NCBI RefSeq assembly: GCF_037658235.1 | Contig: NZ_JBBJLN010000007.1 | Span: 124,001 to 188,000, forward strand | From: Yunchengibacter salinarum | GTDB lineage: Bacteria; Pseudomonadota; Alphaproteobacteria; Sphingomonadales; Kordiimonadaceae | Reading direction: 5' to 3' | Length of the DNA: 64,000 nucleotides | Part shown: positions 37,183-45,726 of the stretch, piece after piece | Numbering within the stretch: position 1 is the stretch's first letter | Layout: every line of letters starts with the position of its first letter | Translations under genes and position numbers: made by a program | Notes under the pieces: model-generated | The model's input: the letters and a program-made list of their open reading frames with translations, nothing else | The model's database searches: none | What the model was told of the DNA's origin: nothing

Positions 37183-39471
37183 TCAATCCCGTTTCAAGGT
37201 TTCCTCAAAATGATCCAGCATTTTTTTGAACAGATGGGCCCGTGCGGCCTCACCCCGTATGCCATGTTTTTTACCCGGATAGGTCATCAGGTCAAAGGGC
37301 CTGCCCTGCGCCTGAAGATGATGCATCAGCACCACGCTGTGATCGAAGAACACATTGTCGTCCGCCATGCCGTGGATCAGCAGCAGGCCGCCTTCATAGC
37401 CGCCCAGATGGGTCAGCACATTGCCCCGCTCATAGGCGGCCCTGGCCCGCTCCGGGTGGCCCATATAGCGCTCGGTATAGCCGGTATCGTACAGGTGCCA
37501 GTCTGTCACCGGCGCCACACTGACCCCCGCCTTGAAGGTTTCCGCGCCCTGAGTCAGGGCCATCAGGGTCATATAGCCGCCATATGACCAGCCCCAGAAG
37601 CCGATCCGCTCCCCATTCACATAAGGCAGGGTCTGCAAATGGGCGGCGCCGGTAAGCTGGTCCCGGATTTCCACGGTGCCCATGGCCTTGTATATGGCAT
37701 CCTCGAACGCCTTGCCCCGGTTCCACATGCCGCGATTGTCCAGAATGAAGACGATATATCCCCGGCGGGCGAGAATCTGGTTCATGTCCAAAAGCCATTC
37801 CCGCCGCGCTTCCTGCCCGTGCGGCCCGCCATAGGGGTTGAACACCACCGGATAACGCGGCCCGTCATAGGGCTCGCCCGAGTCCAGCGCCTTTGCAAGC
37901 GCGGGCGGCAGGATCATGCGGTAATGCAGGCGGGTGCCGTCCGAGGCGGCCACCGTTCCGAACCGGCTGGGGGCGTGGTCCGCCAGATAGGGGCCGTAAG
38001 GGTGATCGCCGTCCAGTCCGTTGCGGGAAATCCACCCCGCCCGGCTGCCATCGGCCAGTTCACGCACCGATATGCGCGGCGGCTGATCGGGCGCGCTGAA
38101 CCGGTCCACATAAACGCCGTCACCCACCTGCGGCGCGTGCCAGCCGGACTCGCGGCTGATTCGCACCACCTCGCCACCATCCAGCGGCACGCGGTACAGA
38201 TGCTGTTCCAGCGGCGTATCCATCCAGCCGACGAAATAGACCTGCCCCGCCGCTTCATCCACGCGGGCCACATGGTCCACCACCCAGTCACCCTGGGTCA
38301 GCGGGGTCAGCGCGCCTTCGGCATCGGCCCGGTAAACATGGCGGTACCCGCTGCGTTCACTGGTCCAGACAAAGCCGCCCGACTCCAGAAATGTGAGATC
38401 GTCGGTCACATTGACCCATGTATCCGCCGTTTCGCTGAGCAGGGTCCGGGTGCCGCCGGACAGGTCCCGCCTGATCAGGTCAAGCCGCGTCTGGTCCCGA
38501 TTCAGCGCCTGATAGGTCAGCGCGTCGGCGCCGGGCAGCCAGTCCACCCGCGCCAGATAGCCGTCGTCGAATACCTGCTCGAACCAGCGCGGCGCCCCGC
38601 CGGACAGCGCCACCACCCCAAGCCGCACACTGGCATTGGCCGTGCCCGCCTGCGGGTAGCGCTGCTCAATGCTGGTAACACCGCCGTCGGGGCCGAGTTC
38701 ATAGCGTTCCTTCACCATGACGGGGCTTTCATCCACCGCCGTCACGGCAATGTGGCGCTCATCCGGCGCCCACCAATAACCGGTACGACGAGCGAATTCC
38801 TCCTGCGCGATGAACTCCGCCGTGCCGTGGCTGAGCGTTTCGCTGGCGCCCCGTGTCAGCCGCGTTTCCGCGCCGTCCGCCACCGCGACGGCATACAGAT
38901 CCCCGTCCCGGATGAAGGACACATAAGTACCCTTGGGGGAAAAGCGGATGTCCGTCTCGAACGCCTCGCTGTGGGTCAGCCGCTTCGGCGTGCCGGTTTC
39001 CCCTTCCCCCACGGGCAGAACGAACACATCGCCGTCCAGCGGAAATACCAGCATGGTGCCGTCATGGTTCCAGTCATAGGAAACGATGCCCCGCTTGCCG
39101 GTAAGCGTGCGGTCCCGCTCCCGCCGGGCTTTCTCCTCTTCCGACAGGGCGCGTTCCGCACCGTCGATCAGGGTGGCGGAATCCACCAGCCTGCGCGCCG
39201 CGCCCGCGTCCCGGTCAAAGGCCCAAAGGTCCAGCACGCTCTGGTCGCTTTCCTTGCCGCGCAGAAAGGTGATGCGCCCGCCATCGGGCGACAGCTTCAG
39301 CCCCTGCACCTGTGGCCCGGACAGCGACGGACTCGCCACCAGCCGGTCAATGGTCAGATCATCGGCGCTGGCCGCGGTCATGTGGTTCCCCTGTGTAATG
39401 ACGCCCGAAATCATGAAGATGAAGGCTGAAAGCCCTGCCCGCACAGGGCCCTTGAAGCGATGCGTCGCCAT
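37183..39471 (-). CDS. Exported S9B prolyl oligopeptidase (dipeptidyl-peptidase IV type)
   Basis: This 762-residue serine peptidase has an N-terminal export signal (about residues 10-38), an eight-bladed propeller in the middle (for example ITFLRGKESDQSVLDLWAF), and a C-terminal alpha/beta hydrolase domain. The triad is Ser about 629 in GWSYGGYM, Asp about 705 in HGMADDNV and His about 736 in KKHGIRG. ATQEEFARRTGYWW-like residues (here AQEEFARRTGYWW) supply the double Glu that binds the substrate amino terminus in DPP4. The ATG at 39471 is chosen for its AGGGGGAG site and because it opens into the signal; the frame runs on to 39678. It probably degrades periplasmic peptides ending in X-Pro or X-Ala. 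Confidence 0.88.
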   Translation of the reverse strand: MATHRFKGPVRAGLSAFIFMISGVITQGNHMTAASADDLTIDRLVASPSLSGPQVQGLKLSPDGGRITFLRGKESDQSVLDLWAFDRDAGAARRLVDSATLIDGAERALSEEEKARRERDRTLTGKRGIVSYDWNHDGTMLVFPLDGDVFVLPVGEGETGTPKRLTHSEAFETDIRFSPKGTYVSFIRDGDLYAVAVADGAETRLTRGASETLSHGTAEFIAQEEFARRTGYWWAPDERHIAVTAVDESPVMVKERYELGPDGGVTSIEQRYPQAGTANASVRLGVVALSGGAPRWFEQVFDDGYLARVDWLPGADALTYQALNRDQTRLDLIRRDLSGGTRTLLSETADTWVNVTDDLTFLESGGFVWTSERSGYRHVYRADAEGALTPLTQGDWVVDHVARVDEAAGQVYFVGWMDTPLEQHLYRVPLDGGEVVRISRESGWHAPQVGDGVYVDRFSAPDQPPRISVRELADGSRAGWISRNGLDGDHPYGPYLADHAPSRFGTVAASDGTRLHYRMILPPALAKALDSGEPYDGPRYPVVFNPYGGPHGQEARREWLLDMNQILARRGYIVFILDNRGMWNRGKAFEDAIYKAMGTVEIRDQLTGAAHLQTLPYVNGERIGFWGWSYGGYMTLMALTQGAETFKAGVSVAPVTDWHLYDTGYTERYMGHPERARAAYERGNVLTHLGGYEGGLLLIHGMADDNVFFDHSVVLMHHLQAQGRPFDLMTYPGKKHGIRGEAARAHLFKKMLDHFEETLKRD

Positions 39472-39713
39472 GAATGATGCTCCCCCTGATGGTATGTCAT
39501 GCGACGCGCGCACGCGGCGCCGCCCCTGACAGCTTCCTATCAGATGCACGCCACAGACGGTAGGCCCAACAGCGCCCCGCGCGCCCTGCCGCTTGCACTT
39601 GGCGATCAAAGCTGCCAACGTCTCGCGCCGCGAAAAGACGGGAAAGGTCTTGAAGGAACAGGCGTGCGGACTGACCACGGACCCGCTTGAGAAGACCGCA
39701 GGAAGGATGACCC

Positions 39714-40571
39714 ATGGCGCATTTCGACGAGGCCAGCTTCACCAACAGCGACGGGCTTTCGCTGCATTATCGGGACTACAACATGCCGCCCTCGCCCAAC
39801 ACGGTGATCTGCCTGCCGGGCCTGACCCGCAACGCGCGGGACTTCGAGGCACTGGCGGAGCGCCTGTCGGAGCGCGCCCGCGTCATCTGCCCGGACATGC
39901 GGGGCCGCGGCGGCAGCCAGTGGGACCCCAGGCCCGAACGCTATGCCCCGCCCACCTATGTGGCGGACATTCGGGAACTGATGGCGCATCTGAGCATCGG
40001 CCAGGCCCATTTCGTGGGCACGTCGCTGGGCGGAATCCTGACCATGATCACCGCCGCCACGTCGCCGGGTGTGGTGCAGACCGCCATTTTGAACGACATC
40101 GGCCCCCATATCGAGCCGGCGGGCATCCAGCGCATCCAGTCCTATGTGGGCAAGGTGGAAGGCGTGAAAGACTGGGATGCCGCCGTACAAGCCTGCAAGA
40201 CCATGATGGCGGACGCCTACCCCACCTTCGACGATGACGACTGGCGCGATTTCGCCCGCTCGATCTTCGCGGAACGGGATGGCGGCCCGGTGCTGGACTA
40301 TGACCCCGCCATCGCCGAGAATCTGAACGCCGACAGCAGCGAGGTGCTGCCCGACCTGTGGCCCGTGTTCGAGGCCCTGACCGGCATCCCCACCCTGGCG
40401 CTGCGGGGGGAGCTGTCGGACATTCTGTCCGCCGAGACACTGGCGGCGATGGAACGCGGCCACCCCCGGCTCACCGCCGTGACGGTACCCGATGTGGGCC
40501 ACGCCCCCACATTGAAGGAACCCGCCAGCGTGGCCGCGATCGAGCAGTTTCTGGAACCCCACCTGAAATAA
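39714..40571 (+). CDS. Alpha/beta-fold hydrolase
   Basis: This 285-residue cytoplasmic hydrolase has an oxyanion region at VICLPGLTRNARDFE, the nucleophile elbow GTSLGG (Ser 104), a probable acid Asp in LRGELSDILS and the final His in VPDVGHAPTL. It belongs to the large alpha/beta hydrolase family, and the substrate cannot be assigned. GGAAGGATG lies before the ATG. It is divergent from the S9 peptidase and lies 79 bases before ilvA on the same strand. Confidence 0.82.
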   Translation: MAHFDEASFTNSDGLSLHYRDYNMPPSPNTVICLPGLTRNARDFEALAERLSERARVICPDMRGRGGSQWDPRPERYAPPTYVADIRELMAHLSIGQAHFVGTSLGGILTMITAATSPGVVQTAILNDIGPHIEPAGIQRIQSYVGKVEGVKDWDAAVQACKTMMADAYPTFDDDDWRDFARSIFAERDGGPVLDYDPAIAENLNADSSEVLPDLWPVFEALTGIPTLALRGELSDILSAETLAAMERGHPRLTAVTVPDVGHAPTLKEPASVAAIEQFLEPHLK

Positions 40572-40650
40572 ACCGGGGCTGGACAGGCCCGCCCCCCTGT
40601 GGCAACAGCCAAGCCAGTCTTTTACCCACCTTAACCAGGACCCGAAAACC

Positions 40651-41883
40651 ATGGCGAGCGATCAGACCAAGCCGACCCTGCCCATCAATGCGGACGATGT
40701 GAAAGCCGCCGCCGGGAGCATTCAGGGCGCGGTGAAGCGCACGCCCACCACCCAGTCCACCACCCTGTCGGAGATCACCGGGGCGGACATCTATCTGAAA
40801 TTCGAGATTTTCCAGTTCACCGCCGCCTATAAGGAACGGGGCGCGCTGAACAAGCTGCTGTCCCTGCCGGCGGATACCAGCGGGGTTGTGGCCATGTCCG
40901 CGGGCAATCACGCCCAGGGCATCAGCTATCACGCCGCCCGGCTGGGCATTCCGGCCACCATCGTCATGCCCGAAGGCACCCCCTTCAACAAGGTGAAGCG
41001 CACCGAGGAACTGGGCGCGCGCGTGGTGCTGGCCGGTGCCAATATCGAAGACGCCACCAAGGCCGCACTGGACCTGGCGGAGCAGGAAAACCTGACCTTC
41101 GTGCACCCGTTCGACGACCCCATGGTGATGGCCGGGCAAGGCACGGTGGGGCTGGAAATGCTGGCGGACGTGCCGGACCTGGACACGCTGGTGGTGCCCA
41201 TTGGCGGCGGCGGGCTGATTTCCGGCATCGCCACCATCGCCAAGGCCATCAACCCGGATATCCGCATTGTCGGCGTGCAGACGGAAGCCTTCCCCTCCAT
41301 GAAGGAGGCGATCGAGGGCACGTCGCTGCACGGCTCGCACATCACCATCGCCGAAGGCATCGCCGTGGCCAATCCGGGCCAGAACACCCGCAAGGTGGTG
41401 AAAGCCCTGGTGGATGAAATTCTGGTGGTGCCGGAAAGCCGGATCGAAGCCGCCATCGTGATGCTGATGGAAATCGAAAAGGTGGTGGTGGAAGGCGCCG
41501 GGGCCATCGGGCTGGCCGCCGTGATGACCTATCCCGAACGCTTCCGGGGCCGCAAGGTGGGCACGGTGCTGTGCGGCGGCAATATCGACAGCCGTTTGCT
41601 CGCCTCCGCCATCATGCGCGGCATGGCGCGGGACGGGCGGCTGTCCCGCCTGCGCATCACCATGCTGGATCAGCCGGGCAATCTGGCCAAGGTGACGGAC
41701 GTGGTGGCCCGCGTGGGCGCCAATGTGATCGAGGTGAAACACCAGCGCGAATTCGGCGCCATCTCCCTGAAAATGACGGAAATGGAACTGGTGGTGGAAA
41801 CCAAGGACCGCGAACACGCCGACCGCCTCGTCACCGTCCTGGAGGAAGAAGGCTTCCAGGTCTCACTGGCGAAGACGGTTTAG
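40651..41883 (+). CDS. ilvA: Threonine ammonia-lyase IlvA (with ACT domain)
   Basis: This PLP enzyme deaminates threonine to 2-oxobutanoate, the first step of isoleucine synthesis. The 410-residue protein has the PLP Lys 61 in FTAAYKERGAL (the usual residue before Tyr is Ser, here Ala), the phosphate loop PIGGGGLISG, and one C-terminal ACT domain from about residue 330 (RLRITMLDQPGNLAKVTDV). The single short ACT domain makes it resemble the catabolic/short biosynthetic forms, so isoleucine feedback may be weaker than in two-ACT enzymes. No other ilv genes are nearby. Confidence 0.92.
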   Translation: MASDQTKPTLPINADDVKAAAGSIQGAVKRTPTTQSTTLSEITGADIYLKFEIFQFTAAYKERGALNKLLSLPADTSGVVAMSAGNHAQGISYHAARLGIPATIVMPEGTPFNKVKRTEELGARVVLAGANIEDATKAALDLAEQENLTFVHPFDDPMVMAGQGTVGLEMLADVPDLDTLVVPIGGGGLISGIATIAKAINPDIRIVGVQTEAFPSMKEAIEGTSLHGSHITIAEGIAVANPGQNTRKVVKALVDEILVVPESRIEAAIVMLMEIEKVVVEGAGAIGLAAVMTYPERFRGRKVGTVLCGGNIDSRLLASAIMRGMARDGRLSRLRITMLDQPGNLAKVTDVVARVGANVIEVKHQREFGAISLKMTEMELVVETKDREHADRLVTVLEEEGFQVSLAKTV

Positions 41884-42110
41884 CGCCCCTGAAAGCACTA
41901 TCGTTAGCGCATATATGCCAAGGCCCCCTTTTGGATTCCTGGGGCCGGATAGCAGGACCACCGCCGCCCGCAATCGCCGCAAGACGGCATCGAAACTGTA
42001 GGGGATAGATTTCCCCCTTGTGTTTCCGGTATCATTAAATCAACCTCAGATTTTATAGCGCCTTCTACAAGCCGGGTGCTGGCTGTCGCTTGTTTCATCG
42101 GGGGTTGATC

Positions 42111-43187
42111 ATGGGCATGGGTATATACTTCAAAACCATTCTGGGCCGACTTGAAAGCACGCTATTTTCCGCCCCGACCCTGTTGATGGCATTTGCGCTG
42201 CTGTGCTTGTCCGTCCCCGCCAGTGCCAGCATTCCGGGGCGGGAGGCATCCTGCAAATATGACGGTTTTTACCGAGCGGAAACCATGGTGGAGCGGTCGC
42301 CGGACATTGCCCCCTATCTGGACGGCGAAATGCGCCCCTATCTGCGCCAAGCCCTTTTGTCGCAGCGGGACTTTCATCATTTGCTGGGATATTATTACCT
42401 GAAGGGCAATGTGGCGCTGCTGACCAAGCTGCTGGACCATTTCATCGAATACCGGCCAGCCTATGATTATCAGGCCTATTATCCCCGCCATGTGGTGTTC
42501 CTGTTCGCAGCCGCCGATCTGGCGGGCCACCTGCCCACCCTGCGCTTTCTGGACGGGCTGTTTCTGGACGAACTCAAAGTTCCAAGCACCATAAAGATTG
42601 CCTGGCTATTTAATGGGCTGCCCTATTCGGAAGACAGCTTCGAAGACTATCTGAACATGCGGATTTTATTGCTGTCCGGTCAGCCCTGGCAGGATATTGA
42701 GCGGCGTGTGCAATACACCCCCCTTATGTCACTGGTCTCCGACTTCTATCCAATCCGTGAAAAACTGGATAATGATATTTTCGACCGGGAAAAGATAGCC
42801 GCCCGCTATTATCAGCATTTCGCAAAAGCGACATTCCTTCACGCTACCCGCATGGCGGCGGAGGGAAACCTTTTCAAGTTCGGCAGTGATCGGGTCACTT
42901 ACAAGATTGAGGAATACTTCCAGAAGCGCCTGGACCAGTTCTGGGGCAACGCCTACAACAATTTAAACAGGGCCATTCATGAGGCCGATAAAAGCTGCTC
43001 TCCACGATTGAAGGCCTTTTATGTACGGGTCCATGAAAACATACCCCATATGCCCCCGGACAAACGGGCATATATCCGCGAAAAATACGACATATCGGAT
43101 GCCCCCGCCGAAGACCTGGAAGCGCTCGCCGCCGCCTATGCCAGGCAGTTCTTTACCCGCAAAGACCGGGAATACCGCTCCTATTAG
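42111..43187 (+). CDS. Exported protein of unknown function
   Basis: I do not recognise this 358-residue protein. It has a signal sequence (hydrophobic residues about 21-37, then PASAS) and a mostly helical mature part rich in Tyr, Phe and Arg, with repeated YLDGEMRPYLRQ- and DYQAYYPRHVV-like aromatic stretches that suggest a helical-repeat scaffold. Two Cys lie in the mature region, one near the N terminus and one late, and may pair. Its GC content is visibly lower than that of the neighbours. GGGGG stands 6 bases before the ATG. It is flanked by ilvA and, convergently, recG (7-base gap). Confidence 0.65.
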   Translation: MGMGIYFKTILGRLESTLFSAPTLLMAFALLCLSVPASASIPGREASCKYDGFYRAETMVERSPDIAPYLDGEMRPYLRQALLSQRDFHHLLGYYYLKGNVALLTKLLDHFIEYRPAYDYQAYYPRHVVFLFAAADLAGHLPTLRFLDGLFLDELKVPSTIKIAWLFNGLPYSEDSFEDYLNMRILLLSGQPWQDIERRVQYTPLMSLVSDFYPIREKLDNDIFDREKIAARYYQHFAKATFLHATRMAAEGNLFKFGSDRVTYKIEEYFQKRLDQFWGNAYNNLNRAIHEADKSCSPRLKAFYVRVHENIPHMPPDKRAYIREKYDISDAPAEDLEALAAAYARQFFTRKDREYRSY

Positions 43188-43194
43188 CCGCGCC

Positions 43195-45279
43195 CTAACC
43201 GCTTTGCATCAGGCGGATGCCCTCGTCGCGCTCGAACAGATAGAGGGCGAGGCGCAGCGCCTGGCCGCGGGGGCTGTCCAGCGTGGGGTCCGTGGCGACA
43301 ATGCGGCGGGCGTCGTCGCGGGCCATTTCGATCAGGTCCGTATGGGCGGCCAGATCCACAAGCTGGAAATCCGGCAGGCCGCTCTGGCGGGTGCCCAGCA
43401 CCTCCCCCGCGCCGCGCAGGCGCAGGTCTTCCTCCGCGATCAGGAAGCCGTCCTCCGTTTCCCGCATCACGTTCAGGCGGGATTTGGCCACATCGCTGAT
43501 ATCGTCGGCGCGGATCAGCAGGCAGGTGGACTTGCCGCTGCCCCGCCCCACGCGGCCCCTGAGCTGGTGCAGTTGGGCCAGGCCGAAGCGCTCCGCCTGC
43601 TCGATCACCATGATGGTGGCCTCCGGCACGTCCACGCCCACCTCGATCACCGTGGTGGCCACCAGTATCTGCGCCTCCCCGGACTGAAAGCGCGCCATGG
43701 CGGCGTCTTTTTCCTCCCCCTTCATGCGGCCATGCACCAGCGCCACCCGATCCCCGAAGCGGGCCTGAAGATCGGCGAACCGCTCTTCCGCCGCGGCCAG
43801 ATCGCTGGTCTCGGATTCCGCCACCAGCGGGCACACCCAGTAAGCCCGCGCCCCGTCCGCGATCTTTCGGGACAGCGCATCCATCACATCGCCCAGCCTT
43901 TCCTGTGGCAGAACGCGGGTATCGATGGGCTGGCGCCCCGGCGGCTTTTCCCGAATGCGGGACACATCCAGATCGCCATAAGCGGTCAGTGTCAGCGTGC
44001 GGGGAATGGGGGTGGCTGTCATCACCAGCGTATCCACCCCGCGCGTGGCCTTGCGGGCCAGTTTCAGGCGCTGCTGCACGCCGAAACGGTGCTGTTCGTC
44101 GATCACCGCAAGGCCCAGGTCCCGGAATGTCACCGCGTCCTGTATCAGCGCATGGGTGCCCACCAGCACATCGATCCGCCCGGCGGCCAGATCGCGCAGG
44201 ATCGCTTCCCGCGCGCGGCCCTTCACCCGCCCGGTGAGCAGCGCCATGCGCATGTCCGCCGCGCCAAGCAGGGGTGTGAGGCTTTCAAGGTGCTGCCGCG
44301 CGAGGATTTCCGTAGGCGCGATCAGCGCCGCCTGCGCGCCCGCCTCCACCGCCAGCGCCATGGACAGCGCGGCCACCACGGTCTTGCCGCTGCCCACATC
44401 CCCCTGCAACAACCGCAGCATGGCGTGCGGGCCTTCCATGTCCGCCACGATTTCGGACAGCGCCTTTTGCTGGTCACCGGTCAGGCTGTAGGGTAGCGCC
44501 CGGAAAATGGCGCCGCGCCGGTTGCCATCGCCCATCAGCGCCCGCCCCCGGCGACGGCGGGACCGTTCCCGCGCCAGGGCCAGCGCAAGCTGGGTGGCCA
44601 GCAATTCGTCAAAGGCGAGGCGCCGCCGGGCCGGGCTGTCCGCCAGCACGTCATCGGGGCTTTCAGGCTGATGCAGGCTGACCAGCGCGGCACGGAAAGC
44701 GGGCCAGCCTTCGCGCTTCAGCAAGGCCGGGTCCTGCCATTCGTCCAGGTCCGGCACGCTGTCCAGCGCGGCGCGGATGGCCTTCATCAACCCCTTGTTG
44801 CTCAGCCCCCTGGTCAGCGGATAAACCGGCTCCAGCGCGGGCATTGTGTTCGCCGCCTCAAGGGGAAGGATGTAATCCGGGTGGCTCATCTGCGGCCGGC
44901 CCTGATAGCGTTCCAGCCTGCCGGATACGAGCCGGGTGGACCCTTCGGGCAACTGCCCCTCGATCCAGGCGCGGGAGCCATGAAAAAATACCAGCGACAA
45001 AAAGCCGCCCGCATCCTGTACGGTGACCCGGTGCGGCTGTCGGCGATTGGCGGGGGGCGTGTGCTGTAAAACGGTCACTTCCAGCGTGACCACCGCGCCT
45101 TCCCGCGCGGTCTGGCTGTCGGCGCCGGGGCGGCGATCCACCAGCGAGGCGGGCATGTGAAACAGCACATCCTTCACCGCGGGACCGGCCAGCGCCTCCA
45201 CCGCCTGACGGGAGCGCTTGCCGATGCCGGGCAGAGATTCTATATCGGCGAAGTACTGGAACAGGGCTTCCGGGCGCAT
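43195..45279 (-). CDS. recG: ATP-dependent DNA helicase RecG
   Basis: RecG remodels stalled replication forks and Holliday junctions. The 694-residue protein has an N-terminal wedge domain (about residues 10-160), Walker A GDVGSGKT near residue 293, the DEQH box near 391, and helicase motifs V-VI with QLRGRVGRG. The ATG at 45279 gives the typical length and N terminus (RPEALFQYFADIESLPGIG). The frame is open to 45513 but covers sdhE. It is divergent from sdhE and mfd, which groups three repair-linked helicases and recA in one window. Confidence 0.96.
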   Translation of the reverse strand: MRPEALFQYFADIESLPGIGKRSRQAVEALAGPAVKDVLFHMPASLVDRRPGADSQTAREGAVVTLEVTVLQHTPPANRRQPHRVTVQDAGGFLSLVFFHGSRAWIEGQLPEGSTRLVSGRLERYQGRPQMSHPDYILPLEAANTMPALEPVYPLTRGLSNKGLMKAIRAALDSVPDLDEWQDPALLKREGWPAFRAALVSLHQPESPDDVLADSPARRRLAFDELLATQLALALARERSRRRRGRALMGDGNRRGAIFRALPYSLTGDQQKALSEIVADMEGPHAMLRLLQGDVGSGKTVVAALSMALAVEAGAQAALIAPTEILARQHLESLTPLLGAADMRMALLTGRVKGRAREAILRDLAAGRIDVLVGTHALIQDAVTFRDLGLAVIDEQHRFGVQQRLKLARKATRGVDTLVMTATPIPRTLTLTAYGDLDVSRIREKPPGRQPIDTRVLPQERLGDVMDALSRKIADGARAYWVCPLVAESETSDLAAAEERFADLQARFGDRVALVHGRMKGEEKDAAMARFQSGEAQILVATTVIEVGVDVPEATIMVIEQAERFGLAQLHQLRGRVGRGSGKSTCLLIRADDISDVAKSRLNVMRETEDGFLIAEEDLRLRGAGEVLGTRQSGLPDFQLVDLAAHTDLIEMARDDARRIVATDPTLDSPRGQALRLALYLFERDEGIRLMQSG

Positions 45280-45367
45280 GGCGGCTTTCCGTCTTCTGGC
45301 CTTTTCTTTGCGGGGCGGCGTTCGGGGGCATCCTAGCTGTGCATGGTGACAATTGGAAAGGCCGGAA

Positions 45368-45682
45368 ATGACAGAGCGCGACCGCCCCAAGGCATATGAC
45401 CCGCACGGCGAACTGGACCTGGAAAACCGGCGGCGCCGCCTGTTGTTCCGGGCGTGGCACCGCGGCATCAAGGAAATGGACCTGATCTTCGGCAATTTCA
45501 TCCAGAGCCGCATGGAAAGCCTGAGCCACGAGGACTGCGCCTGGTTCGAGCGCCTGTTCGAGGAAAACGATCATCAGGTGATGAACTGGGTCACCAGCAA
45601 GGAAGACCCGCCTCAAGCCTATGCCGGGCCAATGATGGACGCCCTGCGCCAGCTTGATTTCATGACCCTGAAAGCGCGCTGA
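45368..45682 (+). CDS. sdhE: Succinate dehydrogenase assembly factor SdhE
   Basis: SdhE helps to attach FAD covalently to SdhA. The 104-residue protein has the family motif RGIKEMD (RGxxE), preceded by RRRRLLFRAWH and followed by LIFGNF and the acidic LFEENDHQVMNWV. The ATG at 45368 has GGAAAGG upstream. Alphaproteobacterial genomes often place sdhE between recG and mfd in this way. mfd starts 44 bases downstream, probably in the same transcript. Confidence 0.92.
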   Translation: MTERDRPKAYDPHGELDLENRRRRLLFRAWHRGIKEMDLIFGNFIQSRMESLSHEDCAWFERLFEENDHQVMNWVTSKEDPPQAYAGPMMDALRQLDFMTLKAR

Positions 45683-45726
45683 CGCGCCCGCTGCCATAAC
45701 AAGACACAGAACAGAACGGAGCCTGC

